Shown: one piece after another, positions 23,497 through 37,800 of the stretch
Layout: every line of letters begins with the position of its first letter
Position numbering within the stretch: the first letter of the stretch is position 1
DNA from: Chromera velia
Taxonomy: Eukaryota; Sar; Chromeraceae
DNA: 64,000 bases
NCBI GenBank assembly: GCA_018398765.1
Contig: JAHBMJ010003505.1
Span: 25,460-89,459 of the forward strand
Direction: 5' to 3'
Notes under the pieces: model-generated
Seen by the model: only the letters and a program-made list of their open reading frames with translations
What the model was told of the DNA's origin: nothing
Database searches by the model: none
Translations under genes and position numbers: made by a program

Positions 23497-24759
23497 AAAA
23501 AGGGGATCTAGAAGGGGATTCCCTAGGGGATTCCATTGTTATCAGAAGATAACGACAATGATGTAACCATTAATTGACATAAGTCCTAGCATAAGTCACA
23601 TGCATACTGTGAGTCTTAAAATTATATATATATAAAATTTTCTTTAACTTCTGTTATATCAGTGCTACTGCTGTGCTAGCATCAGTGTTATTTCGACTGC
23701 ATGCATGTATAAGTGTTATAGTCGGATTCACTGTTGTTTTGGACTTATCTTTTTAAAAAACTTTTTGACTTATCATTTTTGAAAACCGGATTTTTTTTTC
23801 CCCTTATGATTCAAGTTATAAAAAAAAAAATGTCAAACTTTAAAGACCTATTAGTGTTTGCTTCTAGACGTTTTAAACCTGCTTTAGCAGCATAGCATAG
23901 CATAGCCTAGAGTATAGCATTGATGTTCCGGGTTTTATACACAAATTTTCAGTTTAATTTATATATAGTGTTACTACTACTGGTAAATTATACTCCATAT
24001 ACACTTCTCGAGATCCACCAACCAGACTTTTTCACTATAGCCTTTTTATAATGATTTCACGATGGTCTAAACGATGGTAAGTCGACTTTTCAAAAAAGTA
24101 AGTCAAAATGTCATGGTGCGCGGTAACTGCGTGCAGAGTCAAAAATATATCTACTAAAAAATAGCCAATAACTCATATATAATTCTTAGTACTATAGTAA
24201 TTAATTCTAAAAAAACGGAAACTTTTGATTTTATCAAAAAGTCTTTTATTGAATGAATATACTGCAATTCAAGTATTATTCAACTTGGATTGATTCGTTT
24301 TTGGTAAACGATTAAACAAATAGATATTGACATTTGCATGTATCGATCCAAACGATGAAAGAAGAGAGGCGGAGATAAAGAGGGGGGCGGAGCAGCAGAT
24401 CTGAAAGAAGAAAAGAACGTAAACAGCATGTTCGTTCTCATTCAAGTCGAATTCAAAAAGAGGCCATGGGACCCAGCGATCGATCGATCGATCGAGCAGT
24501 CGAATCCATCCATCCGTTCGTTGAATGCCGACGGACTCGATGCGACGGGAGGAAGGCCAAACAGCCACAGGCAGCCCGGTTGACAGAATTAAATCATTGA
24601 ATTCATTCGGTCGAATAACATGCAGGCATCACTGCGATCTGGTCGGTTTCACAAGGCAGGAATTGTCAGTGCATTCTCGAAAAGAGCACAGCAATTCAGG
24701 GATCGATCAAGCAACAAGTGAGAAGCAAAAAATCAAACTGATGAAACTTTGTGCCTGTC

Positions 24760-24790
<31 letters not shown>

Positions 24791-27074
24791 GCAGTGCTTC
24801 TACACACACCTACAGCGCGCTCACAAGAAAGAAGCGGGCGCCGGCGGTCGGCTCCCCTCGGCTTCTTTCTGTGCACTTTGCTTCTCCATCCACTCTCATC
24901 TCATCTTAGCAGTATACGAAAACTGCCAGGATGTACGTACAGTCTTTACAATCGGGGGGAAAGGGATTGACGGATTCAGCAGCTGGCGCTCTACCTGTTC
25001 ACTTTGTGAGGAAAGGAGAAGAGGGACGCCTCCATTCGATCAGCCAATCTGTATCGTAACAAGAGGCAAGGAAGGAAGTGGGCAAATTCAGTGGATGGAT
25101 GGAAAAATCAGTCACCGTCCGTGAACTCTATCACGGAGGCGAGAGAAACTTAAGAAGTGATTCATTGTTTTACTGATCTCCTCACTCACTAACTCATTGA
25201 GTCTCTTCTTCAAAAAAATGAAGAGGGAAGAGAAAGCCAAAGAGAAAGAGACAGAGGAAGGAAGGAAGTCGGCCGTCTCTTCATCGAGGCCGGCCGGAGA
25301 GAAGACAGAGTGTCGATCAGGAAGGAAGGCAGGGAGGGACGGAGGGGAAGCCCTTGCAGGCAAAGGTGGGATGGAAAAAGGGGGCGAGAGAGGAAAGAAT
25401 GAATCCGACGTACGGGGAAGAATGAATTTCTTGACTCCACTCGATTCTTGACGCAGACTTAACAGGAGGCCGTCCGTCTCCTCCTTCATTCCTCTGCGTC
25501 CTTTTCCAGCAAACAAGCAGAGAAGGAAGAAATGACTGAAAGAAAGGACAAGAGGAAAATCCGATCACCAAAGACACGTGAGGAAGAAGATAGTGTAATT
25601 CATCGGAAAGGAAAGAAATACACGGACAGATGCGCAGCTCGGGCAAAAAAGAAATGGAAGGAGAAGCAACAGAACGACTCATTTGGGGGGAATGAAGAGA
25701 AGAGAAGAGAACACTTCGATCGCGTCTCTTGTTGCCTTCTTTCTTTCATTCACTAAATTCGTTCTTGCATCCTTTCCCCTTTCCCTCTTTCTGTCCCTCC
25801 CCACTGTGGTGGCGTGTTGTCTTTCTTCCATGAGCATCCTTTTCCCTTTCCGTCTCGTGCATCCTTTCCTCGCGGCTGATTTCTCTTCTGCTCGCTTCTC
25901 AAAAACGCTCGCACCAGATACAGAACAGCGACAGGCCGGTCATACCCTTGCATTGCATATGCATGCAGAAGCTTGCTGCACCATGCGGCACACCTTCTTC
26001 TCTTCTCTCGATATGCACACCGACAGACCGGCCGTCCTACAACAAGAGTCAGGCTAAATGCACGAAATTAAATTCACATTTAATTCCTAATTTCTCACTG
26101 TACTGTACTTTCTCTTTCTGTGTTCTTTCTTTCTTTTTTCTCTCCTTCCCCTCTCCCTGCATCCTTTCACTTCGCCCTTCTACTTCGAGCCTGCGTCATT
26201 CGATCATTCACCTAAGAGGGCATCATAGCCCCCTCTTCCCCTCTCTGTTTCTCTTCCTTTTCTCCCTGCACATCCAAGCCAATCCTTTGCAAAGAGCTCC
26301 GACAAGAGTCTTCTTCCTTATCAAGCAACAGAAGAAATGAAATCAAAGAACGAATCAGTGACTTCGTTATCAAGAAAGAAGAACAGAGACTTAACAAGCC
26401 GCCCAGCACTGCGCGCGGCGTCAGCACTCTTGCGGAGGCACTCACTCATTTCGATCGATCTTGCAGCGTACTAAACAAACAGGCGAACTGGAGACCTAGA
26501 ACAAACAAACAGATGAACAACGAAACGATCCTTTGCAAGAGCCCATTCCTCCCGAGTTACTTCCCCACCCCCCTACGAGACCTCCACTTTCCACCAAGAT
26601 GATGATCATCCGATCCCCCCTTCATCTTCGGATGCATGCAGGCAGGCAGGCACACACAAACGCACACATACTGCATCTACCACGAAACTTAACAAAAACA
26701 AATTAATACGCAACTCACGCTTAAATGAATTACGAATTCATGACTACAATTAACATAGAAGTCCCCCCTCCCCATTCGTGCCGAGCCCCCCACTCCTTCT
26801 AAATCCGCCCACCCTGTTTCCCTGGTTTTTCTTCACGCACACGCCAGTGTGTGACTGTGTCTAAATGAACGTTCCTTCTTTCTTTCGTCTCTCTGCAAGA
26901 CCATTCTGTTCGAACATTTCTTTGTTTTTTCCTCCTCTCCTCTCTCCCTCTCCCTGTTGCCCCCTTTCCAACGTTTCCATTGTAAACAGAAAGTCAAGCC
27001 GACAGGCAGGCGAGAGGATAGAGTTATCAATGGATGATTTGATTCATCAAATCAAGGCAGATGCTTTTCAAGTC
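23497..27074. other. Intergenic region, no supported gene
   Basis: 23500-24450 is AT-rich with GCATAGCATAGCATAGC near 23890 and ATATATATA near 23623. A GATCGATCGATCGATCGA run lies at about 24478 and a (TTTC)n run at about 24758-24790. The rest has short ORFs in all frames, none with credible composition. Part should be the 3' end of the minus-strand mosaic gene. Confidence 0.5.
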
Positions 27075-28793
27075 TCAATGCTGACTGCTACATAACAATG
27101 AGAGAGACAACTCTGACCACCTCTCTCCATCCCACCACGCCCATCGACTCTCCTTTTCTCCTCGTCTTCCAAATTCGCTTCCTACCTCCTCTGCAACTCC
27201 CGACTTTCCCCCCACACCCACACCCCCCCACCCAATCAAACGTCCCACATCACCCCGGCCGTCCAAACTTGGTCCGATCCTCCACTGCTCTGTCTCTGCG
27301 TGTCTGTACACATACAGAGGTACCCCTCCTCCTTCGCTTTGCTTTCCCGGTACGACCGTAAGAACAGGAAATCCACCGCTGCCGAAGGAGACGCGCCACC
27401 TTCCGCCTCCTCCAATCCTCTCCTCAACTCTTTCCTTCTCCCCACTGCCCCCCCCCTGGGTGCTCCTCACAACCACATCTGCCTCCCTGCACAGAGTCAC
27501 CCCTGACACCCCCGAAGGTCCCCTCAAAGAACCACCGCTACCCTGGGAGGAGGACCTCACCGGAAGAAACGACGACCAGCTCTCTGCACACACAACGAAA
27601 GAAAGAAATCAGGGAGGCCCATCATGAAACTAAGAAGACAAGACAGCATGAACAAAAGCACGTCAGACCGCACATACGGAATGTGGAGAAAAACAATTTC
27701 AGATCCATGACTTGTCCACCGAAGAATACTGAAATAGACAGAGAGATGCAGAGGAAAACAAAGTGATCGACAAAGACAGAGAGAGAGAGCAGAGGAAAGC
27801 GGGGAAGAACATTGAAGAAAAATGCGGAGAAAAACAAACAGAGCCACTGTCTGTCTGCCAGCAGATCCTCATGCAGTGCTTCTCTCACCTACCCTCTATG
27901 CCCATGCCGATTTTTCCAAGTTCTCCTGCCTCCCCGATCCCCTTTCCACTTCCGGGAGGCGACCATGGACAGGCAGAGATTCCAACGACAGTCAGATTGG
28001 AGTTATGACATCTCGCCACCTCCACTGCACAAGAACTGCTGTAGGTCCGCAGATCGGACCCACACACGAAATTGATCTCCGACGCGCTACACTGCGAAAG
28101 TCTCAGAGCCACGCAGAGATCGTGCTCGTTCCCTGAGGCTGTCGCTCTGGCAACAGTTGAGCACACTGCATGCATGCGGTGGGGGAAGGAGGACAGAAAT
28201 CGATCAGCGCGTGCAGTTCAGGAATGAACCCAATTACGGTAGATATGGGCGGCAGAGGCCATGACGGTCTGGTGCATGCCTTTGCTGCGATAGGTCGGGA
28301 AGCAAAGCAACTCAAGTCATGCCTCTGCCCCTCTCTCTTTCTCTCAGTACGGGAGCAGGGAGGTTGTACGTGCATCTCTTTCTGCCTGACTCCACAGGGA
28401 GGAATCGAGATGACAGCGTGTCGATGGTTGACCCTCCTCACTTTCTCTTACTCACAACAATTTCCGACGGTGTGAGTGAGTGAGTGAGTGAGTGAGTGAG
28501 TGACTGACTGACTGACTGACACGATGTTGACGGTTTCATGTCCCCTCTCCCAGAGATTTCCCCCTCCTCCCCCATTGCACTTTGGTACTGCTGCCTGAGG
28601 CGGGCGTCGACATCCACGGCCGTCTCATCTCCATTGACTGCAGACAGGCAGGCAGAGGGAGGTTGAGGAGAGGGGTGCATGCAGGGGGGGAAATCACTCT
28701 TGACTTTTGGATTTCGATCTTTCGAGAGGAGTCGTAAATCGTCTCTCGTCAGAGAGATCCACTCAGGCATTCAGATCTACCAACATTACCGCG

Positions 28794-28845
<52 letters not shown>

Positions 28846-31800
28846 GAGAGAGAGAGAGAGAAACAAAAACCAAAAAGAAAAAGAAAGAAAGAAAGAAAGA
28901 CAGAAAGAGAGAGAGAGAGAGAGGATCATTCCTTCATTCATTCATTCGACTGACGGCCTTCTATTCTCACAAGTGCATCCTCCACCGAGTCGGTTCCGTT
29001 CCACACCCTCCAAGGAGCGTCTCTGTGAACGTCCAATGGGGACTCTATAGAACTGTACGCGAACGCAGTCATGCCCTTCAGGCCTCCGAGAGCCTCCAGA
29101 TAGATCACCCACATTCTCAATTGATTTGAGTATGCAAGCTCCATCACAGGGAATTGTTCTCTGTCCTCCTCAGTGGAGTTGGAGGGCAGTTGGAGGGATC
29201 TGAATGTCGGTCGAGAATTCAGAACCCCACTCGCTCTGTAGACTCTGTTAATAAAACTCCCTGCACCACACCTTCCTGTGACTGCGATGTCAATGGGGAT
29301 ATTGTCGGAGAAAGGACAGGCCGTTTTGAAGTCTGTCATTACTTCGGTTGGCACATTGAGGCACCGGTCAGCGGCCGTTTCCCCCGATCCGTCGGGAGGG
29401 GGGGGAGGGGTGTCGCAAGAGATGCACATGCGCTCAAGGCAGGAGTCGAAATAACTCACAGGATCCTCTACCACTGAGCAGGCAGAGACGGTGAGATCGA
29501 GGAGAGGGAGGCAGTGGGGCATGAGGGATGGATAGATTTCAGGTCTCCTCTCGATGCACGATGGGGCGGCAGTGGAGGTCGTGGTCGAAGTGGTGGTTGA
29601 AGAGGAAGAGGGGGATGGTGTTGTTGTTGGTACCGTCGTAGTGGTTGTGTCTGGGGGGGCTGGGGTGGTAGTGCTAGAAGAAGGGGGAGCCGTGGTTGTA
29701 GTGGTGGTGGTGGTGATAGGCGGTGCCCCAGCGTCTGTGCATGCTTTTGTGAAGTCTGCAATGGAGGCCTCCCGGGCGGCCAGACATGCCGGAGCCCCCA
29801 GTTGGTCAACCGCTGTGCAGGCCTCGCAGGATGCAGAGATGCAGGCGACACCATAGGGGGTGGGGTCGATGATAGCTCGGCATGGCTCGAACTCGGGGGA
29901 AGTTCCCAGAGCAGAGAAGCAGAGTTCGGTCACTGCCTGGTAGACCTCGGGCTTTCTTTCGGAACATTCGGCTTGGGAAGTCGTGGTGGTGGTCGTGGTG
30001 GTGGTAGTTGTGGTGGTGGTTGTGCTTGGGTTGGATGCGCATGCCACTGCAAACCTGTCGATGGCCTCGATGGTCGCAGAGGCACAGGCGTCCTCCGTGA
30101 GTCTGTCGGGGCTGTCGCAGTTTTGACACATACTCTCGAGGCAGAAGGCGAAGAAGGGGGACGGGTCCAATACCTTCCTGTTGGAATAGAGAAGCAAGCA
30201 CAGAGAGAAAGGATGTGTATACACAGAGAGAGAAGAGAGGGGCAAATTGAGAACAGAGAGAAATGAGTGATGACCAATCCACGCAGAGTGGAGGAAGACA
30301 ATTTGATGGCACATATCAGTGCAGCAATGAAGCAGATGAACAGTTCACAGAAAACCGATTCATTTTCTTTTCTCTGCTTCCCAGACGAGCACACACTGGA
30401 GGAGGAAGCTGGGCTGCCTTGCTTGCTTCCCGTCCCATGGAGGACAGAGCAACTAAGTGAGGTTCTTTCTTGTGTGAGAGGAGGAGGCGCCGACTTCAAC
30501 TTCAAGCCCCCACGAGCAGGTAGAGGGACACATACAAACACCAGAAACGGACCTGCAATCGTCAAAGTTCACCCCCTCGGATGCTGCTACGGGAATCTCC
30601 CCAGCACTCTGCAAGGGGGACTGGGAGGTTCCAGAGAGGATGCCGAAATTTGTCACTGCGTCCATCTTGTCCGACCCCGACAGAATGGCACTGCAGGGCG
30701 AAATGAGTGAGCCGAAGAGACCCGGTTTGGGCTCTGCGCAAGAGAAGGTGGAGGGCTCGGGGGGTGGCACGGCAGGGGGATCCGATGCCACTGCATCGCA
30801 TTCTGTGAGGAAGACGCTGACAGCCTCGATCTGTGCGGAGGCGCAGGTTGGGTCTGTGAGAAGGGGCTCTCCCTCCACAGCGTCTGGATCCTGTCTTGGG
30901 ACCGTGCAGGCCTCACACATGGCCTCGGTGCATCTGAAGAAAGCAGGGAGAGACTGAAGACGCAGACGGCAGTCTGCAGTGCCAGGAGCCTCAATGATGC
31001 TCGCACACGGCTCAACGAAGTGGCCGTAGAAGGGAGTCCTACTCTCGGCACAGGTGAGGGGGGGCACAGGGGTGATTGCCTTGGATGATGCTGGGGTGAG
31101 TGCCTTGAAGGACAAGGGACTTCTTCTTCTCGGTGCAACAGCGAGGACGTCTGCTTCGACTGTGGTCTCTGTCTCTTGGAAAAATCTTTTGGGTGATGCG
31201 GGTTTGCATCTGGAAGAGAACGCTTGAGCTATTCTTTCAGCAAGCGAGTCGCACTCCGCCACATCCTTTCCGTCCATCACACATGAGCAGTGGGCGTTGG
31301 CACACCCGCGCATCGCCCCACTCCGGTCAGTCGTGCCTTCACACTCTGCCTCTGCTACAGGTGCGCATGCCTGGAGAGCTGTGGTGAGTGCGCGGGATTG
31401 TATGGAGGAGAGCATACGCACTGGGGCGATCATGCAAGAGAGGGGCGACGCAATTGCGTTTTGGCCCTGAAAGACCGACTGCTGAACGGAAGACAAGTCA
31501 ACGCCGCAGGAACCCGACAGAGCCGTCACGGCCCGCCTGAGTGCGGCCTCTCTGGCACGCAAGTCACCTCCCGACCTGCAAAGAGGACAGAACAAAGAAC
31601 GAAAAATGAAACCAGAAAGAAAAATACCCAGGCAGAGAATACAAATCAATCAATAGAAAAAATTTCATGTCCTTCCTGCCCGCGAGCCTGTAAAGAGAAG
31701 CTCCGCACATACAAAAGGAGGGCAAGGCAAGTGCACTGATTCCCTTCTCACCGAATTTTGTCTGTCTGTTCGTGCACTAAAGAGAGTGAAATCCCGAGAA

Positions 31801-34800
31801 AGAGGTTGTAGTGCCTAGAATGGAACAAAAAAGCAAAAAAAAGAAGCAGAGCCGAAAGGACGCTAAGCTAACTGAGCCAGCTGACCTGCAAACGTCCGAC
31901 ACGCACATGCCGTAGAATTCCAGCGCTCGGTTGGCCCCGGAAAGCGTTTGTCTGCATGTTGCGAGTGGTCCCGCGGGTGTTGTCAGAAGAGGAGAGCACG
32001 CCACAGCGGCGGCGTTGTCCTCTTTGAGGGTCTCACAAGGAGAAACGCTCTGAGGCGCCGGACATGTCGAGACAGATCTCCACCCTTGTTGGAGTCTCGT
32101 GATTGCATACGCGTCTGTTGCTCTAGGATCGAAGTGGGTCAGGGAGGTTCTCGTCAAATTGGGTCGAGCTTCGGAAGGGGACCCGAAGACTACATCGTCC
32201 TGGAGATCTTCTGTCGTGCCCTGTCCATCAAAATCTCCGCACAGGCCGCAAAGGGTGCCTTTCAACTGACTGTCAGCCTCAACCCTGACCTCACCAGTGG
32301 AACCTCTCCAAAAGATCTGTACCCCGGCATCAGGCACACTCGCCTGCAGCCAGGAATCGTCTCCCTCTCCTATCTCATGGACAAACAAAACCCCCCCCTG
32401 TCGGGGCGGCTGTGCTGACTCTATGCCTTCGGAAGGAATCACTGGGAGGGCCACCCGGATTGGCAGGAAGGCCGCGTGCACGCCCGTTGAGTTCACTCTC
32501 ACCTGATGACCAGGTCCTAGGAACACATCGATTCTCTCTCCCGACTTGATCTCCGTGATGGTCAAGGAGACAGAGAACGGACAGGAGGCGGTCCCACAGG
32601 ACGCCAGGGTCAGGTTAGCTCGGAACGAATACGCATACGGAAGGTCAGGTGCCCCGATCACAGAAGGGGGTTCCATGATCCAGATGTCTCCTCCTCCCGA
32701 GGCGCTGCACACGAGGGGCGCAGAGGACGCCAGCAGATTCCCACACCCAATCCCCGAGGCCCCCTGAAAAGAGTGCATCAGACCGTCAAACGTCTGGAAG
32801 TGGGAGAAACCCTGGACAGAGCAGGCACCCACAACGGGAGGAGGAACCCCTCCTCCAATCGCTGCAAAAAAAAAAAGACAGCAACGAAGCAGGGAATAAA
32901 AAGGGCATCTGATGGCATACAAAGTTATGAGTCATCAGGCAGAAGTGAGAGGAGAAAAGTGTTTCTTCACGCTGGCGGAATTCCAAAAACAAAAAACGAG
33001 CTGCCTCTCATGCAAGCATTCACACAGAGACTGGATAGCCCACTCAAGCGAAAGACCAACAGCATCCATCCACCACATACACATATCTCTCCCCTCTCCC
33101 CCCCAAATCCAAACAAATGACCAACTGACAGCCGCCATCGATGGCTTCAGGGTGCACGGGGAGGATCCATGCTGCCGGGGGGAACTCAGGCAGACTGGAA
33201 GCTCCCGAGGAAGACGCCCCGAATCTGTTCACTCCGGAGGATCCGCTCGCTCCGCACTCATCGAGTCGCCCCAGCAGCCTCTCGCTCTGCGTCTCCACTG
33301 CCGATCTGCACTCTGGTCCTGTACCGTCTGCACCCCCACACCCAGCCGCACAGAGAGACACTACACAGGTCGAATCCGGTCGGGTTCTGTCGAAGGGACA
33401 CCCGCGTTCGTTGTGGGCAAACTCGTCGATGGCCCGACACATGCGGCGGACAGACTGAAGAGCCGCGAGGGTCGTGTCACTGACGCATGCATTCTCAACT
33501 TGCCCACCGCTTCCTGCCACATCTTGCGTGGTGGTGGTTGTCGTTGTGGTTGTTGTGGAAGGCACTGGAACAGGAACAATGGATCCCCCAGGGGGAATCT
33601 CTAACCAGGGCCCGAAGGGGGGGGGGATGGCCGGGGGTACTCCTTCCTGATCGCCCCTACATCCTGCAAGTGCTGCTGCCATCACCTGCTGGTATCTCTC
33701 GGCACATCCAGCAGGATCCCCTCTTCCTTCCTGTCCACAGACTTCCGTGCTTCTGCAGAGAACCTTGACGCAGGTCTTGTAGGCCTCTGCCCGGACCATG
33801 CCGTCTCCCATTGCGGGACATTCCATGGCAAGGGGGGGAACCAAGAGAGACGAGCAGAGCTCTGCAGCTGGTCCCACTCTCTCTTCCAAAAGTTCAGTTT
33901 CAGAATTACAAACTGCGAACAAACTCATGTCCACTGCAGGGCAGGGAGAAACAAACAGAAAATGCACAAGGGACCAGACAGAAACGTTTATTTCTACTTC
34001 AATACGAACATTCTTCACTTCTCATATTTATACCCAGGAAGCAAACAACCTTTCGGAGGACGAATGTGAGAAAATTCGATTTCGAAAGTCACACACAAGA
34101 CACAAGACCAATGAACCCACACACAAAACAAAATAACAAAAAATCAGCCCACCTTTGTCCAATTCAGAGACGGCGTCCAGTTTGCACTCCGCCAGCCATC
34201 CGACCAGCTGTCCCACAGGCGTAGTGTCACACACCGTTCCTGCCCATTCCGGGTCACTGTCTACTAAGCTCCCGTCAGGTCCTTTCTCGCACACCTCGCA
34301 CATCCGGCTGATACACAGGTTCTCCCTCACCTTCGTGCCTGATGAGTCCATGCACCCCCTATTGAGTGTAGCAGCCAGTCGCGACATTTCTGCACATTCG
34401 TCCACTACCTGTCCCAGCAAAATACCACCACCCCCATCCGCACACCGCCCCTCACCTCCCTCGCTGGCTCGCGACGCACCACACTCTCCCTCGAAACTTC
34501 CCGAGTCTGGTGGCGGCGCGCCCACGGCCCACCGAGTCGCATTTCCGCCACCACTTGCAGGAGGCGGCAGAATTCCGATCTGAAAACGCACAAATCGGTT
34601 CACAGTGAGAATGCCTTTCACGTAAACGAGGAAGAAAGAAGAATCATATGCAAAAGGCTTCTGCATTTTGGAGTACCAACAACGACACGAAGAGATGGGC
34701 AGAAGAAATGAACCGATGTGAGAGGAATCTCGAATTGTCCGCGCGGAAGTATCAGAATACGTATAAGAGCTCTCCCCAGGCCGAAACTCAGAGCATATCT

Positions 34801-37800
34801 ACCGACTGACTGACTGTTGGGGGAGGAGGAGGCGGCCATTCCCCGCAAAGTCCCTGCATGGTTGCCTTCTTTTGTGCCAGTCTTCCATGGGGGTCAACGG
34901 AGAGCTTCCACCCCCCGATGGAAAGGACGTCTAGACGGAGGCCCAAAATTGTGTCCTCAAACACGACGATCGGCGTCTCCTCGGTGGTCACAACGAAATC
35001 CTCACTCGTCGCGTTCCCTCCCGAGGGGGGGTTCGGTTCTCTGATGGAGGCCGGCATGCTCACTGCACCCACGCGGATCGTGTTGTTGTACAGGAACACC
35101 GGGAGGGCCTCACTCACGTCTGCGTCGGTTATGCTGGCGGTGACCTGCATTGAATGAAGGGAAGCCGGAAGAACAGGAGGAACAGAGCACAGGATGGCAA
35201 AAGGACCTTTTGCAAATACGTAAAATGGAGTCCTCTGCGCTGCATGACGGCAGAAAGAAAGACCTCAGAAAAGCACAGACGAAAACACGAAGAGACAATC
35301 CATCCGATGTACGGGGGGGGTGGGCCTTGTTTACCTTTGGAAGGTGCCCTGCTTCCCCCTCTCTCCGGACTTCTAGGGTCATGATCACCCATGTCATTCC
35401 TCTCTCAGGAGTGTCAGAAATCACAGCCACAGTCCTCAAGCAACCTGCAGAGGGCTCCGTGTAAGTCCCCAGAGTCACGGGACAAGGAGCGAAGGTCCCG
35501 ATGACCTGCAGGCCGAGAGACAGCAAACAAACGAACATGTGTGTGCACACAAACAGTTAGATCGACAGTCAGACTTTCAGAGAGAGTACAAGGAGACTCC
35601 ATCTATCCTCTGTGAATCTGTCCCTTTCTTCCTCTTCCTCTCCACATGTAAGTCTCAGAATCCAAGCCAAACGGCCAATTCACCAATCAACGAACAAAGC
35701 AACCAACAAAATCGATATGCACGAACCTTGACTGCGGTCCCCGACCCAGCAGAGGATGTCCCCAGACCCGCAAAGATCTCCTCAGAGCTTGCTCCTCCAG
35801 GAAGGGGCAGGGGGAGTGTGTCTCCTCCACGGAAGGTTGCGCCGCCCTCCGAGTCCAAAATCCCCCCCTCACCAGGCTCGTCCCTGTTGCCCTCCTCCCC
35901 TACCGTCTCGGCCAGGACGAAGGAGCAGCCTGGGGCGAGGCCGGAGGAGAGGTGGGTGAAGCTGTCAAAGGTCGTGAGGGAGGAGGGCACGCCCGCAGTA
36001 GTGCATGCGGGCTCTCCGGTAGTGTCAACTGCATGCAGGAGAGAGAATCAATCGCAAGCGGAAAGATGGTCGTGATCCTTGTGTGTGTGCTGTCCGTGTT
36101 GAAGAGGAAGAGAGAAAGCAGGCTCACAAGAGGAGAGGGGGGGGAACGCAACTCATGCGCACACGCACACTCACTCACATACACGGAGAGACAGAGACAA
36201 GGAATAGCCGGGCAGACAGGATAGACGCCGGCATAGAGGGAGGGAGGGAGGGAGGGAGGGAGACGGACTGACGGAGAAAGTTTGAGTACCGATCCGCAAT
36301 TTCAGCAGGTGTCGTAGTGGTAGTGGTGGTGGTAGTGGTTGTTGGAATGGTTGAGGTGGTGGTTGTTGTTGTTGTGGTGGTTGTGGTTGTAGTAGTGGTG
36401 GTCGTTGTGGTAGTGGTGATAGGTCTAGTCCAGATTGGGGTGGTTGTAGTTGTGGTCGTAGTAGGGGGTAGGGTCCATGCAGGTGTGGTGGTCGTGGTGG
36501 TGGTACTAGGCCATGTCCAGGTGGGTGTTGTTGTTGTTGTGGTTGTGGTGGTGATGGGGGGTGGGGGTACGACTCCCCCTCCCCCTGCGCATGTGACGGA
36601 GACCCCGTGAGTTCTCCAAGAACCCCCCACAGACTGGAGCCATAAACCGCTTGGGGGTGTCTGTGTCATCACCCCCCCTTCAGTGTAAATGGAACTCTGC
36701 CAGTCATTTCCGGTCCGGGCCATTCCGAGCAGCCAGAGGTCAGACATGAAGGGCGAAACGTAAAGGTAGTATGAGCTTCCATTGACGCGACGGCTGAAAG
36801 AAGGACGCGAGTACCCGAACGCCTGCTCCCACCTTCCATTCGCATACGACAAACTGCCCTCAAACCCTGAAACCCACAAAGCGCCGCAACCGGATGCCGG
36901 TGGGGTCGTGGGAGCGGCAGTGGGCGGTTGGGTGGTGGGGACAGGCCGGGGAGTTCCCACCCCTCCCCCTCCCCCTTCGCATGCTACTAGTACTGCTCCA
37001 CACCCACTCCCCCCACAGCCCCAACTAGACCCTCGAGAGGGCGTGAAGACCCCTCGTACGTCTTTTTCATCTTCCAGGGTGGGTGTCTGTGGGCGCACAA
37101 TGACTTCGGAAGGCTGCTGTGAGTCCTGGGCTTCGGGCAGTGTAGAGAACATCCGAGGAGGCTGTCCGTCCGACACAGTTCCAAGGACACGAACCGAGAG
37201 ATGAGACCCGCTCATTGACGTCTCCACGAACTGCCATCTGCGTGTCATTGCCCCGTAGAAAAGAAAGAACGCCCTGCTGCGACTGGAGGCCCCTGCCACC
37301 CAGACAACAGGAGGGTTGCTCTCAGGGTACACTCTGTACAGAGGAAGGTCCAGGGCCGACCCAGTCGACCCCCCCTGCCGGTATCCCTTCCACCTAGACC
37401 ACCGCTGTATGCCCAGTCCAGATGATGTGGGGAGACCAGACACAACCACATTGCTGCAGGCCTGCCCACCAAAGTCTGCATGCATACAGACAAAAGCATA
37501 GAGTTTAAACTGTAGAGGAAGGACACACACAGATACGGACGCGCAAGAAAAGCAGGACAAATTTCGGGATGCGCACAAACACAGGCTGGGCACAGTCTCG
37601 CCACAGCTTGACAAAGTCAGGTCCATTTCCCAGAATGGTGATCTGTTGCCTTCCATTCTCTCATGCAACTTTGAGAAATCGACCCCCTTTCCCCCCTAGT
37701 TTCAGGTTCCTTGCACGCTTGCCTCTCTGCCTCACATGCATGCATGCCGAGCTACCTGAGAGCGTCGCAGGGTCATCTGGTCCTATGGGCGTCTGCAGAC

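Noticed and set aside
24525-25124. 199-codon plus-strand ORF
   Set aside because: It includes a TTTC microsatellite read as FLSFFLSFF, has mixed composition and no recognisable domain.
36317-36610. Plus-strand ORF of almost pure Val
   Set aside because: It is the antisense of the poly-Thr linkers in exon 3 of the mosaic gene.
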